Of a DNA stretch of 54,205 nucleotides, positions 7,961 through 16,800 are shown piece by piece. The notes under the pieces are model-generated. The model made no database searches. It was not told the origin of the DNA and saw nothing but the letters and a program-made list of their open reading frames with translations. Each line of letters starts with the position of its first letter. The first letter of the stretch is position 1. The translations under genes and the position numbers were made by a program. The stretch is from an uncultured Collinsella sp. (GTDB lineage Bacteria > Actinomycetota > Coriobacteriia > Coriobacteriales > Coriobacteriaceae), in contig CABUUJ010000006.1 of NCBI GenBank assembly GCA_902494715.1, positions 1 to 54,205 of the forward strand, given 5' to 3'.

Positions 7961-8661
7961 TGCAAAAGGCTATCTATACCACCGTCGGGATCGACGAGCT
8001 CCTGTCGCATGTCCAAGCGCTCAAGGGCGTCGGCGCGCGCTTTGTGCAGATGCATGCCGAGCGCAACGTGGACGACGGTTCGTATCGCCTGGTCTATACG
8101 TTTATCAACGTTCGCGCCGCTCAGGAGCATATTGCTCAGGACGGCAGCTATGCGATTGAGAATCTGGTGGTCGAGGGTATCGACCAGTACCAGGAGATTC
8201 CGTCCATCAGCTCGTACTATCCGGCGGTGTTCCCGTTTGAAAATGAGGCCCACGACCTGTTTGGGCTTGCCATCACCGACATGCAGATCGACTTTAAGGG
8301 CTTTTTCTATCAGGTCTTGACCGCCGAGCCCATGAGCGTCATCACGCCCGAGGTGAAAGCTGCGCGCGAGAAGGCCATGAAGGTCCGTGCCGCTGCCGAG
8401 GCCAAGGCGCGCAAGGCCGCTGCCACTGCTGCTGCGGGGGAGGGCGCCGCGGGCGCCGGCGATGCTGCGAGCGCTGCTACTGCCCAGCCCGCTGCGGCTG
8501 CCGGCTCCGATACCCAGCATGACGAGGCTGCTGCGAAGGCCGCGCTCAAGGCTGCCGAGATGGAGGCAAAGCTCGCCGCCATGGATCCCGAGAAAGCGGC
8601 CAAGGTCCGCGCGGCGCTTGCCGCCAAGGCCGCCCGCGACAAGCAGAAAAAGGAGGCGTAA
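7960..8661 (+). CDS. echD: Ech-type hydrogenase subunit D (NuoC-like) with Ala/Lys tail
   Basis: A 233-residue protein. The first ~120 residues resemble NuoC/EchD (HAERNVDDGSYRLVYTF; IENLVVEG; YYPAVFPFENEAHDLFGL). The ending ENEAHDLFGL corresponds to the family motif ExEVHDLFGI that contacts the large subunit. Residues ~125-233 form a long tail of Ala, Lys, Glu and Arg with heptad-like helix character and no known fold. Characterised EchD proteins end near the core, so this tail roughly doubles the subunit. An AAGGAGG site inside the 3' end serves the next gene. Confidence 0.88.
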   Translation: MQKAIYTTVGIDELLSHVQALKGVGARFVQMHAERNVDDGSYRLVYTFINVRAAQEHIAQDGSYAIENLVVEGIDQYQEIPSISSYYPAVFPFENEAHDLFGLAITDMQIDFKGFFYQVLTAEPMSVITPEVKAAREKAMKVRAAAEAKARKAAATAAAGEGAAGAGDAASAATAQPAAAAGSDTQHDEAAAKAALKAAEMEAKLAAMDPEKAAKVRAALAAKAARDKQKKEA

Positions 8662-8666
8662 GGTCC

Positions 8667-9755
8667 ATGGCACATCGCTCCGTTATTCCGTTTGGCCCGC
8701 AGCACCCGGTGCTGCCCGAGCCGCTTCATTTGGACCTGGTGATCGAGGACGACCGCGTCATCGAGGCAATTCCGCAGATCGGCTTTGTGCACCGCGGACT
8801 CGAGAAGCTCACCGAAAAGCGCGACATGCACCAGTTTGGCTACATCGCTGAGCGCATCTGCGGCATCTGCGCCGTGGGCCATAGCTATGGCTATGCCAGC
8901 GCCTGTGAGCGCATGCTCGACATCGAGGTGCCCGGCCGCGTGCAGTATATCCGTACCATTCTGCACGAGCTTTCGCGCATCCACTCGCATCTGCTGTGGC
9001 TGGGTCTGCTCGCCGATGCCTTTGGCTTTGAGGCGCTGTTCTATCGTTCGTGGACCCTGCGCGAGCAGATTCTCAAGATCTTTGAGAGCACCTGCGGCGG
9101 CCGCGTGATCCTTTCGATTAACGAGATCGGCGGTCTTAAGCACGACATCGAGGACTCCGAGCTGGCGGGCATTGTCCAGACGCTCGATGCCATGCGTCCC
9201 GACTACGAGGCCCTGGTGCATACGTTTTTGGACGACAATAGCTGCGGCGAGCGCCTGCATGGCGTGGGCGTGATCAGCAAGAAGGACGCGCTTGATCTGT
9301 CGATGGTCGGTCCGTTTGGACGCGCCTCGGGCGTGGACTACGACGTGCGCATGTTCGGCGACGGTGCCTATGCGGACTTGGCTGCGTTTGAGCCCATCGT
9401 TGCTACCGATGGCGACTGCTATGCCCGCTGCCAGGTGCGTTGTGCCGAGGTCACGCAGGCCATGGACATCATCAAGGAGCTTGTCGGCAAGATTCCGCAC
9501 GACGGAATCGGCGGGCGCACCAAGCTTACGCCGGCCGACGGCGCGCGCGGCGAGGTTGTGATTGAGCAGCCGCGCGGCGAGGCGTATTACTATGTGCGCG
9601 GCAACGGCACCAAGAACCTGGACCGTTTTCGCGTGCGCACGCCGACGTCGCAGAACCTGGCGGGTCTGACGCATGCGCTGCAGGGCGTGCTCCTTGCCAA
9701 CGTGCCCATGATTATCCTGACCATCGACCCCTGCATTAGCTGCACGGAAAGGTAG
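8667..9755 (+). CDS. echE: Ech-type [NiFe] hydrogenase large subunit
   Basis: A 362-residue NuoD/HycE-type subunit that holds the NiFe active site. Both pairs of metal-binding cysteines are present: RICGICAVGH near residue 71 and DPCISC at the C-terminus. This supports a working hydrogenase rather than a complex I relative. The protein ends CISCTER, directly after the last cysteine pair. The C-terminal extension removed by a maturation protease in many [NiFe] hydrogenases is missing. As far as is known this is also true of the Methanosarcina EchE and Rhodospirillum CooH proteins. It probably oxidises or produces H2 with ferredoxin as the partner. Confidence 0.93.
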   Translation: MAHRSVIPFGPQHPVLPEPLHLDLVIEDDRVIEAIPQIGFVHRGLEKLTEKRDMHQFGYIAERICGICAVGHSYGYASACERMLDIEVPGRVQYIRTILHELSRIHSHLLWLGLLADAFGFEALFYRSWTLREQILKIFESTCGGRVILSINEIGGLKHDIEDSELAGIVQTLDAMRPDYEALVHTFLDDNSCGERLHGVGVISKKDALDLSMVGPFGRASGVDYDVRMFGDGAYADLAAFEPIVATDGDCYARCQVRCAEVTQAMDIIKELVGKIPHDGIGGRTKLTPADGARGEVVIEQPRGEAYYYVRGNGTKNLDRFRVRTPTSQNLAGLTHALQGVLLANVPMIILTIDPCISCTER

Positions 9756-9762
9756 GCGCGGC

Positions 9763-10104
9763 ATGAGTTTACTGACATTTGCCAAGACGGCCTTGGGTTC
9801 TATGGTCAAGCAGCCGGTCACGGTGTGCTATCCGCAGGAGAAGCTTGCGGCGCCCGAGCGCTTGCGCGGGCATATTGTTAACGACATGGACGTGTGCATT
9901 TGCTGCGGCATGTGCGCGCGTCGCTGCCCGGCGGGCGCGCTCGCGGTCGATCGCAAGGGCGGAACGTGGTCGATCGACCCGTATGCCTGCGTGGTGTGCG
10001 GCGAGTGCATCGAGAGCTGCCCCAAGCACTGCCTGACTATGGACACCGCCCGCACCCCAGTCGCAGCGGACAAGACTCCCACGGTAGAAACCAAGCCGGA
10101 GTAG
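9763..10104 (+). CDS. echF: Ech-type hydrogenase ferredoxin subunit (2 x 4Fe-4S)
   Basis: A 113-residue electron-transfer subunit with two CxxCxxCxxxCP motifs: CICCGMCARRCP and CVVCGECIESCP. It corresponds to EchF/NuoI and links soluble ferredoxin to the small-subunit cluster. It is the last gene of the operon, 7 bases after echE, and is followed by a strong hairpin. No maturation genes (hyp) lie in the window. Confidence 0.9.
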   Translation: MSLLTFAKTALGSMVKQPVTVCYPQEKLAAPERLRGHIVNDMDVCICCGMCARRCPAGALAVDRKGGTWSIDPYACVVCGECIESCPKHCLTMDTARTPVAADKTPTVETKPE

Positions 10105-10125
10105 CGTTGGAATAGAGCTGGAATA

Positions 10126-10159
10126 GGGTCCGGTGGGGCAAAAATGCCCCGCCGGCCCC
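10126..10159 (+). terminator. Hairpin ending the Ech operon
   Basis: A 15-bp stem (10126-10140 with 10145-10159, two G-T pairs) around an AAAA loop. It has no T tract, so it may need a factor or act as an mRNA 3' stabiliser. Confidence 0.6.
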
Positions 10160-10190
10160 GCGCGCGAACGCGCGGTTGGGCCGCCGCGAA

Positions 10191-10344
10191 CAAAACCATG
10201 CCGGTATACGGGGCTGGATTGCGAATCCCCAACCATATCGAAAATCACGAAAATAAAACCGCAGGTAGATTGCTTGCTGTTTTTCAAAAATAGAGGGCAT
10301 GGATGAGGGCTCCGACTTTTGCCCCGTAATCCGGCATAGTTTTG
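10191..10344. repeat. Nested palindromic element, type A copy 1
   Basis: 154 bases bounded by imperfect inverted repeats of ~24 bases (CAAAACCATGCCGGTATACG at the left, CCGGCATAGTTTTG at the right end). Inside are CCAACCAT, the core ATAAAACCGCAGGTA, and a second arm CTTGCTGTTTTT, so the whole element can fold as a long hairpin. A 154-base homologue lies at 19649-19802. With type B and short repeats it fills the 719-base gap before the adhesin gene, which has no gene in it. Confidence 0.8.
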
Positions 10345-10376
10345 AAATGACACCATATTGGTACCAGCCCCGGATC

Positions 10377-10410
10377 CCCCGGGGATGGAGGAAAACGGAC
10401 TATTTTGGCC
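10377..10410 (+). repeat. Short dispersed repeat (GATGGAGGAAAACGG type), copy 1
   Basis: The motif GATGGAGGAAAACGG plus ATTTTGGCC recurs in changed form at 10616-10649 and 19574-19608, always next to the type A/B elements. Confidence 0.55.
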
Positions 10411-10438
10411 TTGCGAGGGCGCCCGCGCGACCCGCCCG

Positions 10439-10596
10439 CCACGAAATGGGCCTATCTACTACGTTTAAGCTACTGCCCTCAACCATGGCGAAAAATGCAA
10501 AAATAAAACCGCAGGTAAAACGCCTGCTGTGTTTCATGAAACGCGGCTATGGTCGGGGGCACCGGGTTAAACGTAGTAAATGGTCCGGTTTCGTGG
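10439..10596. repeat. Nested palindromic element, type B copy 1
   Basis: 158 bases bounded by ~30-base imperfect inverted repeats (CCACGAAATGGGCCTATCTA at the left, GGTCCGGTTTCGTGG at the right). The interior shares CAACCATGGCG and ATAAAACCGCAGGTA with type A, followed by CGCCTGCTGTGTTT. Its homologue is at 19395-19556. Confidence 0.8.
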
Positions 10597-10615
10597 TGGA
10601 GGCTATCTCCTAATC

Positions 10616-10649
10616 CTCTCCAGATGGAAGAAAATGGGCAATTTTAGCC
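10616..10649 (+). repeat. Short dispersed repeat (GATGGAGGAAAACGG type), copy 2
   Basis: It reads AGATGGAAGAAAATGGGC then AATTTTAGCC, a diverged copy of the motif at 10377. Confidence 0.5.
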
Positions 10650-10691
10650 CGCTCATCTTGAGTCGCACCCGTTTTCCTGCGAAAACTCTCG

Positions 10692-10771
10692 TGTCTCAAC
10701 TTTGGTGAGACATTTGTCTCACGTTCAAAATCGAATCTGGAACGTGTGTCACCTGCCCAAATTGTGTCTCA
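10692..10771. promoter_or_regulatory. Operator-like cluster before the adhesin gene
   Basis: A perfect dyad GTGAGACA-TT-TGTCTCAC lies at 10705-10722. It is followed by CACGTTC (10720-10726) and its inverse GAACGTG (10740-10746). TGTCTCA also occurs at 10692 and 10765. The cluster ends about 53 bases before the adhesin start, where a promoter is expected, though no clear -10/-35 pair was found. Confidence 0.55.
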
Positions 10772-10823
10772 TTCCGTAACTTTAGGCTGATGCAAGGTCT
10801 GAGACCGCGAGAAGGGAGACGCG

Positions 10824-13800
10824 ATGAGTAAGTACACGAGGGGTCTCTTGGCGGTGATACTGGCCGTGGTGCTGGTGTTGCCGGCTGCAGCATTTGCCAT
10901 GCTGCCCGAGGCCAACGCCAGGTCCAGCACCGGAATGGACGGACCGACGGCGACAAAGATAGTCGATCCTGACACCACTAGCCGTTGGCAATACTGGGCG
11001 TCGGGCGGCGAGCAGGACCAGACGACACGTTATGTGGGCCGGATTTGGACGGACAAGACGGTCGAGCCCGCGCAGGACGAAAAGTCCGACTTTGTGACGA
11101 CGCTTTCCACGATCTCTTCGACTTCTGATACAACGTCGCTGGTTACTAAGCCGCTCGATATCGTGATGGTGCTGGACGCCTCCGGGTCGATGGGTGATGA
11201 CATGGGTGGCAGCGATTCGACCAAACGCATCGACGCACTCAAGGCAGCTGCCAGTTCCTTTATCGACACCATCGCCGAACAGAACGCAAAGATCAAAGAT
11301 GATTCCAAACAGCATCAGGTTTCGATTGTCAAGTTTGCCGGTACAAAGAGCTACGATATCGGTAACGGTACGTATAGCCGGAACAAATATAACTATTCGC
11401 AGGTTATGAAGGGCTTGACGCCGTGTGTCGGTAGCGATGCGACGGAACTTAAGAATACGGTCGGCCACATCGAGCCCGCCGGCGCTACGCAGGCTGATTA
11501 CGGCCTTGAGCTTGCTCGCGACATGTCGGGCCGCACGGATGCCCAGAAGGTCGTCGTGTTCTTTACCGACGGCTCTCCTACAAGTTCTAATGGTTTTGAG
11601 TCCGATGTCGCTAATGATGCCGTTAATGCCGCCAAGACCATGAAAGATAAAGGCGCCACCATCTACACCATCGGCATCTTTAGCGGTGCGAACCCGGATC
11701 AGGCCATTAGCAAGGCAAGCAAAGAAAACAAGTTCATGCACGCCGTGTCGAACAACTATCCAAACGCCACGTCCTACACAACCAATAAGCTTGGTAAGCG
11801 CACCGAGAATTCCGATTTCTACAAGGCTGCGTCGAATGCCGATGAGCTCAAGAAGGTGTTTGATGATATCTCGAGCTCTATCACCTCGGGCAAGGGTTCT
11901 CCCACTCAGATCGAGGATGGTTACGACGAGAGCAAGTCCGGCTACATCACCTTTAGTGATGAGCTGGGCGACTTTATGCAGGTCGATACGTTTGTCAGCG
12001 CTCAGATTAATGGCGTCCCCTTTGATGAAGTGACCAAGACAACCAAGGGCAATACGGACACGTACGAGTTTTCGGGCGTGGCCAAGGACCTGGTCATCAC
12101 CGTCGAGCGCTCTACCAATGCGCAGCAGGGCGATATCGTGACGGTCAAGATTCCCGCATCGCTGATTCCGCTGATCCGCTATCACGTGGACATGGAAAAC
12201 GGGATCTTTGAGCGCACGTCGCTCAATGACATCAAGCCTATTCAGATTAAATACACCTCGAGCGTCAAGGACGCCGCGCGTAACAACCTGTTTACGCCCG
12301 ATGACGGACTCAAGAAGTATATCGAGAAACATAAGGGTGCCGACAACCAGACGGTCTACTTCCTGGCCAACAAGTGGTCGGGCGGCGAGCTGGGCGATGT
12401 TGTCGCCGAGTTTGAGCCCGCCGATACCAACAGCTACTATTACTTCCAAAAAATCACGCCTATCTACACGGACAAGGAATGCACCCAGCGCGCGACGGTA
12501 AAGCCGCAGGGCAACGACGTCTATTACTACAAGGACGAGTTTGTGGCGATGGGCGAAGACCTTAAGCCGAAGAACGACTATGCCGTTGTGATGTTTGAAG
12601 GGCACGAGATCGCCAACTACGACGGCGCTCTGGTCAAAGAGGACGGCTACTGGTCCTTTAACAAGGGAACCGCGCGCTTGGCCTATATCGACCAGCTGCA
12701 TACCACCAAGGACGATGTGGAGGCGAACGGCAACAAGACCGAGACCGCGCGCGACGTGCTTAACCCCAGGTGGAATGACCTTTCCTCCGTTGCGACTTCC
12801 ACGCACGTGCATTCGCACCTGGGCAACAACGGCAAGATTATCTTTAGCCTTGCAACCAAGCCGACAACGGTGGCGACTGCCGACTTTGGCCTGACCAAGG
12901 TACTCGAGGGCCGCAAGTGGGCGGATACGGATGCGTTTGAGTTTGAGCTCTCCGCGACGTCCGACAACAATGCCCCGATGCCCGACCCCGCGACCGTAAC
13001 TGTGACCAATGCCGATCTCGACAAGGGCAAGGCAGCCATTAACTTTGGCAAGATTACTTATGCCGAGCCGGGCAAGTACACCTATGAGGTCCGCGAGGTC
13101 AAGGGCGACGCCGGTGGCATTACCTACAGCAAGAACGTTGCCACGTTCAAGGTGACTGTGACGGTTAACGCCAAGGGCGAGCTTAAGGCCGACGTTGAAA
13201 AGACCTCGGGTGAGACTAAGTTCACGAACACCTATAGCGCCAAGACGGAAACCCCGCTGACTCTTGAGGCTACCAAGACGCTCACGGGGCGCCTGATGGC
13301 CGACGGTGAATTCAAGTTTACGTTGAGCTACGCGGGGCACGACGAGGTCCTGCTGAACGCAACCAACAAGAGTGGCAAGGTTGAGTTCGGTCCGCTGACG
13401 TACACGACCAAGTCGCTCGTCAAGCTTGTCGAGGAAGACAAGGCGTCGTTTGACGCCAGCGCAGATAAGCCCACGTGGACTATTCATTACATTGCTGCCG
13501 AGCAGACCGGCGAGCTGCCTGCGGGCGTGAGCGCTACCACGGCGGCAATTGACGCATATGTAACCGTTGTCGACAACGGCGATGGTACCCTGACGGCGAC
13601 GGCTGTCTACGGCGATACCGGCAACGAGTTTGTGAACGCCTACACTGCCGAGTCTGCCGAGACATCGCTTGTGGGCAAGAAGAATCTGCTGGTTCCTGCT
13701 GGCCTGACCCCGGCTGACATTGCCGGCAAGTTCACCTTTACCGTGACCGGTGAAGAGGGCGCACCCTTGCCCGCGAACGCGAGCGTGACCAATGATGCCA

Positions 13801-16800
13801 AGGGCAAGGTCGACTTTGGCAAGATTACCTTTACGCTCGACGACCTTAACAAGGCTCTGGGCGAGAAGCCCGAGAAGCGCGAGCACACCTTTACCTACAC
13901 CGTGACCGAGTCCGGTAAGGTTGCTGGCGTGACCAACGACGCCAAGCTGTCGCGCGAGGTTTCCTTCACCGTGACCGATGACGGCAAGGGCAATCTGAGG
14001 GTGTCCCGCAAGTCGGATGGCAGCGCAGCCTTTACGTTCATCAATACCTATAGCGTGACGCCCAAGGATTCCAGCGTCACCGACAAGATCAAGGCGACCA
14101 AGTACCTGACCGGGCGCGACATGGCTGAGGGCGAATTCTCCTTCGAGCTCGTCGAGGGCGAGGGCAAGGACGCCAAGGTCGTTGCCACCGGCAAGAACGC
14201 CGCCGATGGCAAGATCACGATGAGTCCCATCGAGTACACCAAGGCCGGAACGCACACCTACACGCTGCGCGAGGTCAAGGGCAACATCGGTGGTATCACC
14301 TACGATGCCGCGACCTACACCATCGAGACTGTCGTCAAGGACAACGGCGACGGCACGCTCGGTGTAGAGCACAAGCTGAAGGACGTCGACGAGGCGAAGT
14401 TCACCAACTCCTACAAGCCTGGCTCCAAGGACTCCAGCGTCACCGACCAGATCACCGTGACCAAGTCCTTGGACGGCCGTGACCTCAAGGCTGGCGATTT
14501 CCGTTTCGAGCTCGTCGAGGGCAATAACGTAGTTGCCACCGGCACCAACAATGCCGACGGCAAGATCGTGATGGATCCCGTCACCTACACCGAGGCCGGC
14601 GAGCACACCTACACACTGCGCGAGACCAAGGCCGGTGCCACCGAGAACGGCATCACCTACAGCACCGCCGAGTACACCATCGTGACCACCGTCACGGACA
14701 ACGGCGACGGCACCCTCAGCGTGGAGCATAAGCTGCAGAACGCCGAGAAGGCGACCTTCGAGAACACCTACACGGTGATCCCCAAGAGCTCCAGCGTCAC
14801 CGACCAGATCACCGCGACCAAGGTTCTGACCGGCCGCGACCTCAAGGAAGGCGAGTTCTCCTTCGAGCTCGTCGAGGGCGAGGACGCCAAGGTCGTCGCC
14901 ACCGGCACCAATGCCGCCGACGGCAAGATCACGATGGGCGAGATCACCTACACCGAGGCCGGCAAGCACGCCTACACGCTGCGCGAGGTCCCGGGCGACG
15001 CCGGCAACGGCATCACCTACGACGGTAAGACCTATACCATCGAGACCACCATCACCGACAACGGCGACGGCACGCTCAAGGCCGAGCATGTCCTGAAGGG
15101 CGCCGACGAGGCGAAGTTCAACAACGGCTACAAGCCGAATCCTGACGAGTTCAGCGTCACCGACGAGATCAAGGCGACCAAGTACCTGACCGGCCGCGAC
15201 ATGGCTGAGGGCGAGTTCTCCTTCGAGCTCGTCGAGGGCGAGGGCAAGGACGCCAAGGTTATCGCCACCGGCAAGAACGCCGCCGATGGCAAGATCACGA
15301 TGAGCCCCATCGAGTACACCAAGGCCGGCAAGCACAAATACACGCTGCGCGAGGTCAAGGGCAACGCCGGCGGCATCACCTACAGCGATGCCAAGTACAC
15401 CATCGAGACCACCATCACCGACAACGGTGACGGTACGCTCAGTGCCACACATGTTCTGAAGGACGTCAAGGTTGCCGAGTTCAAGAACTCCTACAACGTG
15501 ACCCCCAAGAGCTCCAGCGTCACCGACCTGATCACCGCGGACAAGGTCCTGGACGGGCGCGACCTCAAGGCTGGCGATTTCCGTTTCGAGCTCGTCGAGG
15601 GCAATAACGTGGTCGCCACCGGTACCAACAATGCCGACGGCAAGATCGTAATGGATCCCGTCACCTACACCGAGGCCGGCGAGCACACCTACACACTGCG
15701 CGAGACCAAGGCCGGTGCCATCGAAAACGGCATTACCTACAGCACCGCCGAGTACGCCATCGTGACTAAGGTTACGGACAACGGCGACGGCACACTCGGC
15801 GTGGAGCATAAGCTGCAGAACGCCGAGAAGGCGATCTTCGAGAACACCTACAAGCCGAATCCTGGCAAGTCGAGTGTCACCGACAAGATCGCGGCGACCA
15901 AGGTCCTGGCCGGCCGCGACCTCAAGGCCGGCGAGTTCTCCTTCGAGCTCGTCGAGGGCAACGACGTGGTCGCCACCGGTACCAATGACGCCGACGGCAA
16001 GATCACGATGGGCGAGATCACCTACACCGAGGCCGGCAAGCACGCCTACACGCTGCGCGAGGTCCCGGGCGACGCCGGCAATGGCATCACTTACGACAGC
16101 AAGACCTACACCATCGAGACGACCATCACCGACAACGGTGACGGCACGCTCAACGCTGCGCATGAGCTGAAGGGAGCCGGCGAGGCGAAGTTCAACAACA
16201 GCTACAAGCCGAACCCCGACGAGTTCAGCGTCACCGACCAGATCACCGCGAATAAGGTCCTGACCGGACGCGAGCTTGCTGCCGGCGAGTTCTCCTTCGA
16301 GCTCGTCGAGGGCGAGGGCAAGGACGCCAAGGTCGTTGCCACCGGCAAGAACGCCGCCGATGGCAAGATCACGATGAGCCCCATCGAGTACACCAAGGCC
16401 GGAACGCACACCTATACGCTGCGCGAGGTCAAGGGCAACGCCGGCGGTATCACCTACAGCGATGCCAAGTTCACCATCGAGACCACCATCACGGACAACG
16501 GCGACGGCACCCTCAAGGCCGAGCATGTCCTGAAGGACGACGTCAAGGCTGCAACTTTCGAGAACGCTTACAGCGTGACCCCGCTCGACGCAGAGCTCGA
16601 CTTTGACCTGAGCAAGGCCATCGACGGTCGCGACTGGACGGACTCCGACAAGTTCAGCTTTACCATCACCGCCCCCGAGGGCACCCCGCTGCCCGACCCC
16701 GCAACCGTGACCGTGAGCAAGAATGACGCGAAGGACGGCATCGCAGCCATCAAGTTCGGCAAGATCCACTACACGGCTGCTGGAACCTACAAGTACGAGA

